From SAR324 cluster bacterium (GTDB lineage Bacteria; SAR324; XYD2-FULL-50-16), in NCBI GenBank assembly GCA_028282885.1, contig JANQGX010000067.1, forward strand, positions 1 to 37,532: a stretch of DNA of 37,532 bases, read 5' to 3'. The notes below the pieces were generated by a model. The model did no database searches. It was given only the letters and a program-made list of their open reading frames with translations, and was not told the DNA's origin. Shown here piece after piece: positions 1 through 8,538 of this stretch (positions are counted from its first letter, which is position 1; each line of letters begins with the position of its first letter). Both the position numbers and the translations under genes were made by a program.

Positions 1-440
1 TCCCTTTAATAGCATGTTTCTTAAAATATGCAAGTTCTTATCGCCAAACAAAGGCATTTCAAGGCACTTGGCATGAGTTGGGTTTATTTTCTGTTGTCGA
101 CCTGGAAAAGCCAATTTTGATGCAATCTTTATTGATATCCAAACTTAATTTTATACCGAATCAGGGTATAGCGCAATTCTCTATTCGCAGTAATACTTTG
201 ATCCCCAAAACCCCAAAATCAGGTGAATCTCACATTGAAAACCGAATCATGGTCAATTATTGTTGGATATTTTGATATTTTTACTTTAAAACTATAAACT
301 GACGGCAGGAACATATTGCCAAAAGTGATGAAGAATCATGATTAAAGTGCTTCAACAGGTGGCCTTGGCATCATAGTATCCGGTTTGAGCTTATTTGCTA
401 ATATAAAAAGTAATATCAGTTAATTCGCATTAGGGGTGAT
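1..440. other. Left-edge non-coding stretch
   Basis: No gene is recognised here. A 65-codon plus-strand frame (78-275) has no ribosome-binding site, no recognisable motif and an atypical composition, so I do not call it. The stretch is AT-rich close to the next start and probably carries the promoter of the HD-GYP gene, but I cannot point to a convincing -35/-10 pair. Confidence 0.5.
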
Positions 441-1796
441 ATGACAGATGATAAACCGTTGATCCAATCAAACGTCAAAGTCTCGGATTTGAAAGAGGGA
501 ATGGTGATTCTCGCTTACACGGGATTCGACGAAAAATACAAGGTTTTGGACGAAAACACGTGTAAGTGGGTCCAGCATAATTTTAAAGGATCAACAACGG
601 TTGTTGAAAGAGAGGGGGGGGAATCTGCCATTCCGGTTGAGAATCTATCTGTGGGAGACCACCTTCTATCTATTGAAAAGCTTCCGTCTACATTGGGTCA
701 TATAGCACGTGTAAGTCTAAAACTGGCTGAAGAACTGACGAAAAGAGGTTTTTTAAGGTTTACAGTCAAGCTTGCTCCCGCAACCGCCGGTGGAAAGAGT
801 GATGAGCTTAAAGCAGCAATTGAAGAGGCAAACGAGTTTGTTCATAAGGTCAAGGAAAATATCAAGGTATGTGAAACCGCCACGGATGCCGTCGAGAGTC
901 TGATCGATAATGCACGTCAAGGAAAAACGAATATCAAAGATGTGGAAAACTGTGTAGACAGCATCACGGGAGGGGAGTCTGCCGATGCTATAGGTGCTAT
1001 TATCAGTCTGAAAAAGAATGATCAGGTATATGCTCATTGTGTTGATGTAGCTGTTGTATTTACGACAACTTATTATGAAATCGTCCGGTTGAGGGGGCTG
1101 AAAAGCGCATTTAAGGATGAGAAAGAGGCAATGCTGGCCGCTTTTCTCCACGACATTGGAAAAGCCAAAGTTCCTAAAGAGATATTGGACAGCACTGCCC
1201 CCTTTAAAAGAAACAGCAAAGAAATGCAGCTGATTCGTACCCATCCCGAAACAGGTGCAAGACTCCTGGCAGAGATGGGAATGCCTGATGTTTTTTCAAA
1301 CATGGCTCATTATCATCATGTGAAACTGGACGACACAATGGCCTCCAGTTATCCAAAAGATGTAAAAAGTGAAGACATAATGTTTGAAACCAGACTGCTG
1401 GCTCTGGTTGACGCGTACCAGGCATTAACTGCTGGTAGAAGTTACAAGAAATCCTGGACACCACCCGCCGTGATGAGATACTTGGACGCAACAGCCGCGG
1501 TGGAGTTTGATCTGGATCTCTGGCAGGATTTTCAACAGGTGATGGGACATTACCCCAGGGGTTCATTCGTTAAACTGAGTGACGGCACTTTTGGTTTTGT
1601 GTTGAATGTTCCAAAAAAAGAGATTTTGAAACCCCAGGTTGCAGTAATCAGAAACGCTGATGGAGAAGATTTGCAGAATCACTACCTGATTGATCTGCAG
1701 ATCGACCGGGATATTAGCATAACCCAGGACATTGATGTTAAGGAGATCTACGGAAATAAGGCTTTGGAGGTCTTCGCCAATATCAATATCGGCTAG
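441..1796 (+). CDS. HD-GYP-type c-di-GMP phosphodiesterase-like protein
   Basis: 451 residues. The C-terminal half is an HD-GYP domain of the family that hydrolyses cyclic di-GMP to pGpG/GMP. Visible metal-ligand motifs are the HD pair H237-D238 (in FLHDIGK), H268 (HPETG) and the double His H292-H293 (HYHH), followed by an LVDAYQALTAGRSY segment typical of the family. The region that normally reads HHE..DG.GYP reads HHVKLDDTMASSYP, so the GYP signature is altered to SYP and the preceding loop differs. Activity is therefore plausible but not assured. The first 200 residues have no receiver or PAS domain that I can recognise; a short N-terminal DUF3391-like segment (VSDLKEGM) is possible. The downstream PilZ gene, 77 bases away, fits a c-di-GMP signalling pair. 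ATG start; GGGGTG precedes it. Confidence 0.85.
   Translation: MTDDKPLIQSNVKVSDLKEGMVILAYTGFDEKYKVLDENTCKWVQHNFKGSTTVVEREGGESAIPVENLSVGDHLLSIEKLPSTLGHIARVSLKLAEELTKRGFLRFTVKLAPATAGGKSDELKAAIEEANEFVHKVKENIKVCETATDAVESLIDNARQGKTNIKDVENCVDSITGGESADAIGAIISLKKNDQVYAHCVDVAVVFTTTYYEIVRLRGLKSAFKDEKEAMLAAFLHDIGKAKVPKEILDSTAPFKRNSKEMQLIRTHPETGARLLAEMGMPDVFSNMAHYHHVKLDDTMASSYPKDVKSEDIMFETRLLALVDAYQALTAGRSYKKSWTPPAVMRYLDATAAVEFDLDLWQDFQQVMGHYPRGSFVKLSDGTFGFVLNVPKKEILKPQVAVIRNADGEDLQNHYLIDLQIDRDISITQDIDVKEIYGNKALEVFANINIG
614..621 (+). repeat. G8 homopolymer inside coding sequence
   Basis: Eight consecutive G residues span codons 58-61 (E-G-G-E) of the HD-GYP gene. Gain or loss of one base would truncate the protein before its catalytic domain. 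Such tracts can be slipped-strand phase-variation sites, but they are also common sequencing-error sites. Confidence 0.9.
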
Positions 1797-1873
1797 AACA
1801 GGCTTTGCATTGGGGCTGCCGGCTATTTCAACAAAGCAGGCCGAATACAAGAACTATTGCTGGAGGTGGGAAG

Positions 1874-2236
1874 ATGGGTGATAACAGACGTAATTTCAGC
1901 CGGGTCGAGTTCGAATCGGCAGTTATCTTGTCCTATGGAGACACAAGCTTTGAGGCGGATTTGATTGATATATCGTTGAAAGGCGCACTGATTCTCTCCG
2001 ACAAGGCGGGTAAGATCAATACCAATGAATCCTGTGTGCTCGAACTCAATCTCGGCTCAAAAGAGATTGAGCTGAAAATCGATACAACCGTCGTATACAA
2101 GCAGGGCAACAAACTTGGTTTGAAATTTGAAAATATTGATCTGGAGAGTATGACCCACTTGAGAAGGCTTGTGGAGCTTAACGTCGGCAATTCGGATCAG
2201 GTTCAGCAGGAACTGTTTTTTCTGGCTAAAAAATAG
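1874..2236 (+). CDS. Single-domain PilZ protein, c-di-GMP receptor
   Basis: 120 residues from the ATG at 1874. I prefer this start to an upstream one at 1805 because GGAGGTGGGAAG lies directly before it and the PilZ fold begins a few residues in. Both c-di-GMP-binding signatures are present: RxxxR (R6-N-F-S-R10) and DxSxxG (D32-I-S34-L-K-G37). The protein is essentially one PilZ barrel with a short helical C-terminus, so it is probably a stand-alone adaptor that binds a partner when c-di-GMP is bound. It lies just downstream of the HD-GYP gene and is probably co-transcribed with it. The target is not evident here. Confidence 0.88.
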   Translation: MGDNRRNFSRVEFESAVILSYGDTSFEADLIDISLKGALILSDKAGKINTNESCVLELNLGSKEIELKIDTTVVYKQGNKLGLKFENIDLESMTHLRRLVELNVGNSDQVQQELFFLAKK

Positions 2237-2682
2237 AGTTTGTTTCACAAATTCGCTTCATCACTTTGTTGGCCTTTCTTTGTGTTGCAGTCCTAGTTGA
2301 TGTAAATCTCTCAATTAGCCTACCATCCATCTCTATTCGTAAAGATGTTGATCTCGGTTTCCCCGTTAAGAATGATAGCCATCCTCCCATCTGTCCGGTA
2401 ATCCTGTCTCTGTTAAATGAATGCAGTTCCCGTCGATCAATTCAGGATGTGCGTGAACCGGAAAGTTATTGTGATAGGTCTGAACAAGCTTATCATCAGA
2501 TTTTATGTGCTTTTATATATCAGAGCTTAACATTCAATCTAAATTACCATGACGGAATGCAGGAATAAGATCATAATGTTTGGTAGGATTTTTGCTAGAC
2601 AATTGCCTTAGACAGAGTCATAACGGGGAAAAGCTGATCGTGATCGTGCATCACCATCCTGCGGCTAAAAAGAGAGATTCAA
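2237..2682. other. Intergenic region before the class III FBPase
   Basis: About 450 bases without a supported gene. A 100-codon frame at 2266-2568 lacks a ribosome-binding site and has non-protein-like composition. The only structure seen is a small perfect inverted repeat at 2640-2654 (GTGAT-CGTGC-ATCAC), 28 bases before the FBPase ATG, which could be an operator or a leader hairpin. No clear terminator follows the PilZ gene. Confidence 0.4.
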
Positions 2683-4494
2683 ATGGCTTCCACAAAAAAG
2701 AAAACAAAAGTAAAAACCAATAATATTTCTGACATCGATAAGTTGTCCCAGAAATTGCTGAGTCTCGACACCAAACTGAGTTCGAATATACCGGCCACAC
2801 TGTTTATTAGTGATCTGCATGGAGAAGGTGATCGGTTTATCTCCATCCTGCGGGGTCGATTTGGAATGCTCTACCAGACCTGCATCGAAGCGCTTCCCAA
2901 TACTTTCAGTATAGACAAAATCCAATACCTGGTGAAAATCATTCGCAAGCAGCAGTACATCAAGGATGACGACATCAAGATGGATCTGCAGGATATCATC
3001 ATGTGTTTTGTTGAGATACTCAGGTATAAAATCAGCAATGTGGATCGAAATATCAGTGATTCCCTGGTACCCGAATTCAGAAGTATCATCAGTCGTCTTA
3101 TATCAGGGTTACCCGTTCCCGACTATGTGTTTGAAGAGGAGGTGGTTTCCCATAGAATCATTCACTATCTCTCGAAAAGTATAAAAAAGGTATTGCTGGA
3201 CCGGATAATGGTGTTGGGCGATATTTTTGACAGGGGACCTCAACCGGATAAGATCATTCGTATCCTCTCTTCAAGATGGTACCGGGATATGGTTTACTAT
3301 GTTTTTGGTAATCACGATATTCTCTGGATGGGTGCCGCTGCAGGAAATCGCTCGCTAATAGCTGAAGCAATGAGGATCAGCAGCCGATATGATCACATGG
3401 AACTGCTTGATCGCCTCGGTTTTGATATATCCAAATTGTCTGACTTTGCCAGCCGAACCTATCCACCCGACCAGGTGACAGGTAACTTTAAAGCCAAAAC
3501 CGATCAGGCCAGGAGTATGGAAAAAGCCTTGGCTGTGATTCAGTTCAAACTGGAAGAGGAGACGATCAGGAAACATCCTGAATTCGAAATGGATTCAAGG
3601 CTCTGGTTGAAAAAACTTGCCAGGTTATTAAAAAGTGACAAAACGGAAGGTTTAAGAGACGTAAACTTCCCCACCATTGATCTCAAAAAGCCCCACAAAC
3701 TGACGGAAGAAGAACAAGAAGTTATGGACGATCTGGAACACCAGTTCAAAACCAATTTTCGTCTCAAAAAGCTCCTCCGGTTTTTCTTTGCAAAAGGGCA
3801 GACCTATCTGATTCACAACGATATGCTCAACATTCATGCCCTCATTCCATCCACCAAAAATGGCGAATTTGAGGAGTTTCTCAACAAAAAGGGCAGGGAT
3901 CTGTTGGATTATGTTCAGAAAAGTATCGAACGAATCGGAGATGCCTACCTTTTGGGCAAAAAGCAGAGGGAAAAGGATCTAGCGCTGATGTTTTATCTCT
4001 GGTGCGGCCCTAAATCTCCCTTCTTCGGAAAGGATGCCATGAAGACCTTCGAGCGCTATTTTCTGTTTGATAAGGAGAGCCACAAGGAGCGTACCTTGTA
4101 TTGGGCCAAAAATCTGGAGACAGAGACCTTCAAGCAGAAAATTATGGAGGAGTTTGGTACGAACAGAATAATTTTCGGTCATACTCCGGTTGATTTTACA
4201 AAAGGCAAACACATGGCCAGTGAAGATGGCGTCGCCATCAATATTGATGGGGGATTTGCTGCAGCTTACTATAACCGTGGGCATGCACTGGTTCACACCC
4301 CCCACCAGCTTTACGGAATCATCCTGCCGACTCCGGAAGAACTGCAACAGGCATCAGTCAATTCGGAAACCGTACCCCTTTCAGTGGAGATTATTGATGA
4401 GTTTGTCTCTCCGATCAAGTTTAAGGATACGTCTGAAGGAAGAATGGTTAAAGAGGAACGGGATAGAATACTTGGAGAATTGAGGAAACGATAA
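2683..4494 (+). CDS. fbp: Class III (Firmicutes-type) fructose-1,6-bisphosphatase
   Basis: 603 residues, close to the roughly 640 usual for the class III FBPase family, whose catalytic domain belongs to the calcineurin-like metallophosphatases. It hydrolyses fructose-1,6-bisphosphate to fructose-6-phosphate in gluconeogenesis. The metallophosphatase motifs are intact: SDLHGE (D44, H46), GDIFDRG (D180, D183, R184) and GNHD (N210, H211, D212). The C-terminal part has IIFGHTPVDFTKGK and INIDGGFAAAYY, typical of the family's substrate and late metal-site region. The enzyme is cytosolic. A GlpX-fold homologue begins 53 bases downstream and is probably co-transcribed. ATG start after a GAGAG-like ribosome-binding site. 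Confidence 0.93.
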   Translation: MASTKKKTKVKTNNISDIDKLSQKLLSLDTKLSSNIPATLFISDLHGEGDRFISILRGRFGMLYQTCIEALPNTFSIDKIQYLVKIIRKQQYIKDDDIKMDLQDIIMCFVEILRYKISNVDRNISDSLVPEFRSIISRLISGLPVPDYVFEEEVVSHRIIHYLSKSIKKVLLDRIMVLGDIFDRGPQPDKIIRILSSRWYRDMVYYVFGNHDILWMGAAAGNRSLIAEAMRISSRYDHMELLDRLGFDISKLSDFASRTYPPDQVTGNFKAKTDQARSMEKALAVIQFKLEEETIRKHPEFEMDSRLWLKKLARLLKSDKTEGLRDVNFPTIDLKKPHKLTEEEQEVMDDLEHQFKTNFRLKKLLRFFFAKGQTYLIHNDMLNIHALIPSTKNGEFEEFLNKKGRDLLDYVQKSIERIGDAYLLGKKQREKDLALMFYLWCGPKSPFFGKDAMKTFERYFLFDKESHKERTLYWAKNLETETFKQKIMEEFGTNRIIFGHTPVDFTKGKHMASEDGVAINIDGGFAAAYYNRGHALVHTPHQLYGIILPTPEELQQASVNSETVPLSVEIIDEFVSPIKFKDTSEGRMVKEERDRILGELRKR

Positions 4495-4547
4495 CAAAAT
4501 CTATAGATGACTTTCCAGCTTATCAGAATTACGCAGATGAGGGACGC

Positions 4548-5495
4548 ATGAATGTAAATTATGGAATGGAAATAGTGAGGGCAACGGAAATCGCCGCATT
4601 GAGCGCGGCTCGAGTGCAAGGACTTGGCGATACCGATCATATTCTCAATTACACCCGTGAAGCTTTTTATAAAACCCTGAATCGGCTGCATATAGACGGA
4701 ACCATTAAGAACGATCGATTCATCAACCGAAAGAACACGTATCAAATGCTGCGCCAGATAGGCTATGGAGGGCCAAAAATGGACGTCCTGCCGATTGCGC
4801 TTGAAGGACATCATGCAGCAGCAAACGGGAGAAACAATTCAATATCCTGCGCGATTATTGCCAACGAAGGCGGCATTCTCTCCATTCCAAATCTGACGAT
4901 GAATAAGATCGTGGTCGGTCAGGATGCATATGGCGCAGTCGATATTCACCAACCTCCGGCCATCAACGTCAGGAGAGTTGCCCGGGCATTAGGTAAGTAT
5001 ACTGAAAGTGTGACTGTCTGTATCTTGGACAAGGCAAGGCACAGGAGGATTATTCATGAGGTCCAAAACTGCGGAGCCAGGATTAAACTGATCTCTGAAG
5101 GAGAGATTTCCGGGTGTCTGGCTGCTATTACAGATAAAAAGGTAGATCTTTTCATGGGTTACGGCTTTGCACCGGAGGGTGTTATGATTGGTGCGGCTAT
5201 CAAGTGCCTTGGCGGTTATATGGAAGGTAAAATTATCTATGAGAATGATCGTGATAAAGACTTGGCCGAAGCTGAGGGTATCACGGATTACGATAAGGTG
5301 TTTAGAACCGAAGATCTTATCCTGACAAACGAAGTTGCATTTGCAGCAACCGGTGTGACCGACGGTGAGTTTCTGGATGGAGTGATGTTTACTTCCAACG
5401 GAGCCGTGACCCATTCTTTTGTCGCCAGGGGTGAATCTCATACTTATAGAAATCTTGAGACACGTCACTTCTTTGATTATAAACCGGTATATTAA
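4548..5495 (+). CDS. GlpX-fold class II FBPase homologue with substituted active site
   Basis: 315 residues, aligning end to end with class II fructose-bisphosphatase GlpX (about 336 residues in E. coli). Shared landmarks are RATEIAAL (GlpX RVTESAAL), HIDGTI (NIDGTI, same residue number), ILDKARH, GYGFAPEGV (GIGGAPEGV), AATGVTDGEFLDGV and the final HFFDYK. By alignment with the E. coli sequence as I recall it, the catalytic/metal residues are replaced: K29 by T, D33 by L, E57 by R, E59 by I, D61 by R, and D85 of DPIEGT by I83. The GEGEIDE loop reads NDRFINR. It is therefore most likely not a GlpX-type phosphatase; it may be a sugar-phosphate-binding regulator or partner of the adjacent class III FBPase. 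ATG start with GATGAGGGA upstream. Confidence 0.82.
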   Translation: MNVNYGMEIVRATEIAALSAARVQGLGDTDHILNYTREAFYKTLNRLHIDGTIKNDRFINRKNTYQMLRQIGYGGPKMDVLPIALEGHHAAANGRNNSISCAIIANEGGILSIPNLTMNKIVVGQDAYGAVDIHQPPAINVRRVARALGKYTESVTVCILDKARHRRIIHEVQNCGARIKLISEGEISGCLAAITDKKVDLFMGYGFAPEGVMIGAAIKCLGGYMEGKIIYENDRDKDLAEAEGITDYDKVFRTEDLILTNEVAFAATGVTDGEFLDGVMFTSNGAVTHSFVARGESHTYRNLETRHFFDYKPVY

Positions 5496-5511
5496 TGGAG
5501 CGCTTCCTATC

Positions 5512-5529
5512 AAGGTTATCAGGAACCTT
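5512..5529 (+). terminator. Weak hairpin after the GlpX-like gene
   Basis: AAGGTT-ATCAGG-AACCTT forms a 6-bp stem 16 bases after the stop codon, extendable with a bulge to ATC/GAT. There is no following T-run, so intrinsic termination is doubtful. Confidence 0.2.
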
Positions 5530-5682
5530 CTGATTAACTCTCACCATCCAGTCTGACCTCTTCCCATTGGAACATCACCGGATGAAAAGAAGGAAACGTT
5601 GAATTAATCAACAAAATCAGTTTCCAAACCGCCGTATCTTCAGGTTTTCGGGTTTTGAGCTGTAACAGGTCGTTTGAATAGT

Positions 5683-6930
5683 ATGAAAGCACTGCGTGAG
5701 AAGAAGCTGCTGATTGCGGCTGTTGTCATAGTTTTACTTTCGGGAGTGATGCTCCTGGCACGTTTTTTATCCCCGCCTGAGTTCCCGGAATCGGTTCCTT
5801 CAGCCGAACAACTAGATGTCAGGAGTGAGAATTACAAGATTCAGGTTGAGTTTTTTAACCGACTCACACGTTACCTGCGGGAAAATCACGGTGGGCTGAT
5901 TGAAGCGGAAGAGATTGACAAGAACCTCGCGGTCGAAGGTGATAAGGGCTATACCTACGTGATTTTCAGACATCGATACAAGTATATCGATGATGAACTA
6001 ATCATCAAGCTGTTGCAGGGCTTCTCCAAAACAGAAAATATTGGCTATAAAATCAAAAAATTCAGCTACACGGACAAGAGCCTGAAGAAGCCGGATAGTT
6101 ATGAAATCGTTTTCCAGAAGGAATCCCTGGCCTGGATTTCTGTCAAGCTTGAATGGGCCGACGATGCAGCTTATCAGCAGAAGAGAGCAATTCAGTACAC
6201 TGAAATCACAGATGAAATTGCCGTAGATCTGGAAGAGCCACAAATTCCTGAAGTCAAAAAGAGCGACCAGCCCACAATTATCATCATTATTGATGATTTT
6301 GGATACACGATGGAGATGTTTAATCAGTTTATCCAACTCGACTATGAGATAACCTACTCCATACTTCCCCAATTACCCTTCAGTTTAGAAACCGCAGAAC
6401 AAGTTCACAGAGCCGGTTATGACGTTATGCTGCATCTTCCAATGCAGCCTAAAGACTGGCCCCGATACAATCCGGGTGAAGGTGCCTTGCTGATAACCGA
6501 TTCGGATGAGATTGTTCGGCAGAAGATGGATTTAAACTTTAAAACCGTGCCTTATGCGGTGGGGGTCAATAATCACATGGGCTCCGCTTATACACAATAC
6601 TCAGAAGGATTGAATGTGTTGATGAAAATCCTCAATGGTAGGCAGCTCTTTTTTATCGATAGCAAGACAGCACCGGGCAACACGGCAAGAAACGCAGCGC
6701 GAAACCAAAATGTTGCTTACTATTCAAGAAACATCTTTCTGGATAACATTCAGGAGGAGTCTTATGTCCGAACACAGTTGTACAAAGCTGTCAATATTGC
6801 TAAAAAGCGTGGGAAGGCGATTGCGATTGGACATCCTTACCAGGTAACCTACAATGTTTTGGCTAAACATCTTCCAGAGATTGAGAGCAACGGGGCCAGC
6901 ATAGCCGGCGTCAGTTACCTGCTAAGGTAG
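5683..6930 (+). CDS. YibQ/DUF610-family divergent polysaccharide deacetylase
   Basis: 415 residues from the ATG at 5683; a TTG nine bases earlier is also possible. One N-terminal membrane segment (residues about 8-30) anchors or exports the protein. A poorly conserved middle of about 160 residues follows. The C-terminal 220 residues are a divergent polysaccharide deacetylase (NodB-like) barrel: TIIIIIDDFG (D204-D205), MLHLPMQP (H251), NNHMGS (H298), FFIDSKT and AIAIGHPY are the characteristic conserved strings. The family is usually found in Gram-negative envelopes, often near EnvC/CtpA genes; its substrate is not firmly established. It meets the next minus-strand gene tail-to-tail with 10 bases between. 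Confidence 0.88.
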   Translation: MKALREKKLLIAAVVIVLLSGVMLLARFLSPPEFPESVPSAEQLDVRSENYKIQVEFFNRLTRYLRENHGGLIEAEEIDKNLAVEGDKGYTYVIFRHRYKYIDDELIIKLLQGFSKTENIGYKIKKFSYTDKSLKKPDSYEIVFQKESLAWISVKLEWADDAAYQQKRAIQYTEITDEIAVDLEEPQIPEVKKSDQPTIIIIIDDFGYTMEMFNQFIQLDYEITYSILPQLPFSLETAEQVHRAGYDVMLHLPMQPKDWPRYNPGEGALLITDSDEIVRQKMDLNFKTVPYAVGVNNHMGSAYTQYSEGLNVLMKILNGRQLFFIDSKTAPGNTARNAARNQNVAYYSRNIFLDNIQEESYVRTQLYKAVNIAKKRGKAIAIGHPYQVTYNVLAKHLPEIESNGASIAGVSYLLR

Positions 6931-6940
6931 TTGATAGGTG

Positions 6941-8251
6941 TTATTTTTTGGGAGTTCCCACCTCTTCCGGCCGAATTCTTGTAATTCTTCTTGCCCTTTT
7001 TGGAGTTGGAACCCTGGTCCTTTCTTTTGGTGGCTCCGGAACCTGTACCGAACCGGCTGCCAGTTCATCTTCTGTTAGCTCAACTTTCTGAAATTTTCTT
7101 CTTCCAGGCACATTTCCTCCTGCCGGTCTTCGCCGGAAAGGTCTTGCGGGCGGTGCACCTGCTTGTGGCGCTTCTGCCTGTGGCGTACCTGCCGTTGGAG
7201 CAGTGGCAACAGGCTGCCCTTCTGCCGGTGCTATCGGGGCTTCCATGGAAGGTTGAGGAGCTGGTGAAACAGCAATCCGGGGTTTTGCTTCTGTTTTAAG
7301 GAGTCGTCCCTGGGCCAGTTCTGCCGTACTCTGAAGACAGGAGGCGTAGAGATCGCGAGACCTGTCTGTTGCTTCTTTCAGCTTGGTGTCCTGGATGTGA
7401 TTCAGCATATCGTATAATCTGTCACCCAGCATCAATGGGACCTCTTCTTCAGCGTCCCGCCTGGTAATCGTATCAAATTGGAGGTTATTCAGGATCTTGT
7501 TTCGGGTCAGCTCTTTGGTTTTTGCTCTTTTAAGCAGTTCACCCAAATCCTTGAAGATCAGATTATCGGTAACCTTTAAGTAGCTATCTCCTGTTTCGTC
7601 ATAGGCAACAAAGCTGTGATGGAGGATTCTTTCGATATTATAGTAAATCTGATCGATGATTTCTGCTCCGGCCTGAATCGGGAGAAAGATCTGTGTACAA
7701 TTAACATTTTCGCCTGTTGCGAAAATCCTGTATCCCACATGAATATCCAATCCCTGTTTGATGGTATCCAGCAGAAACGTCTCTCCCGGAGTAGGGACTG
7801 CAAATTTTCCAACCAAGGTGATATTTTGCAGCAACCTGCCGGCCATATCATTGCGTGTTTGAAACTGAGAGATCAACTTTTCCATCTCTCTTCTTAAAAG
7901 ACTATTATGCTCTCCCTCCAATATCAGATTGGAAATTCCGAAATGAGACGTTTTGGTAGGAGCGCTGATATAGTATCCCATGAGAGACTGATAAATCATC
8001 TTGGCAAAGTTGCTGAGGATGATCTCCTGGTCCGATTCAAAAGGTATGGCCAAATTTGCCCGTTCAGGATCGCATTTCGGAGAATCAAGCGTTAACCGAA
8101 CAGCTGGTTCTGCATGGATAAACTGCCTCAATCCTTCAATAATCGAAGCAATAATCGCTTCTTGATCGTCATATTTTACATAGGGATCACCCCCTAGCAT
8201 ATAATGTCGTCCAGGGCTGCATTCCTCTTTGTGCCAGATTGATTCCGTCAT
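6941..8251 (-). CDS. Unrecognised protein with Ala/Pro linker and basic tail
   Basis: 436 residues from the ATG at 8251, chosen because GGAGA lies about 5 bases upstream. A GTG start at 8353 would add 34 residues but has no such site. I do not recognise a family. Residues 1 to about 320 look like a globular alpha/beta domain, with aromatic-rich segments such as GYYISAPTKTSHFGIS and VGYRIFATGENVNCTQIFL. Roughly residues 320-380 form a low-complexity Ala/Pro/Gly/Gln linker. The last 55 residues are strongly basic (RPFRRRP, GRRKFQK, KRARRITRIRP), which would suit nucleic-acid or acidic-partner binding. No signal peptide is seen, so it is probably cytoplasmic. It is the last of four minus-strand genes of unknown function (14117 to 6941). 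Confidence 0.75.
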   Translation of the reverse strand: MTESIWHKEECSPGRHYMLGGDPYVKYDDQEAIIASIIEGLRQFIHAEPAVRLTLDSPKCDPERANLAIPFESDQEIILSNFAKMIYQSLMGYYISAPTKTSHFGISNLILEGEHNSLLRREMEKLISQFQTRNDMAGRLLQNITLVGKFAVPTPGETFLLDTIKQGLDIHVGYRIFATGENVNCTQIFLPIQAGAEIIDQIYYNIERILHHSFVAYDETGDSYLKVTDNLIFKDLGELLKRAKTKELTRNKILNNLQFDTITRRDAEEEVPLMLGDRLYDMLNHIQDTKLKEATDRSRDLYASCLQSTAELAQGRLLKTEAKPRIAVSPAPQPSMEAPIAPAEGQPVATAPTAGTPQAEAPQAGAPPARPFRRRPAGGNVPGRRKFQKVELTEDELAAGSVQVPEPPKERTRVPTPKRARRITRIRPEEVGTPKK

Positions 8252-8538
8252 GTGCTCTCCAGATGGGATAATCAATTCAAAAATCTGATTTTGTAATCTA
8301 CTCCAACAACGATGAGTCTTGTTGCCCTGAAGGTTGTCTCCAAGCGCAGACACAGTTGCTTTATATTTGAGTATATTTCACCCTAACCATATTGTTTAAT
8401 AGCCGGTTTGTCAATAAAGTATGGTCGGTCACCCGGATTGGAAAGAGAGGTCTGTTGTATTTTATTTCGATCGACCGATCACAAGAGACTTGATTTAGGT
8501 GGAACCGGGGTGATGGTTAGCAGAGTATTACAAATGGG

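Noticed and set aside
78..275. 65-codon plus-strand frame at the left edge
   Set aside because: No ribosome-binding site, no recognisable motif, and AT-rich non-coding-like composition.
2266..2568. 100-codon plus-strand frame between PilZ and FBPase genes
   Set aside because: No start signal, amino-acid composition unlike its neighbours, and no domain.
6991..7299. 102-codon plus-strand frame opposite the Ala/Pro linker
   Set aside because: It mirrors a low-complexity GC-rich linker in the minus-strand gene, which has a good ribosome-binding site and a full-length frame.
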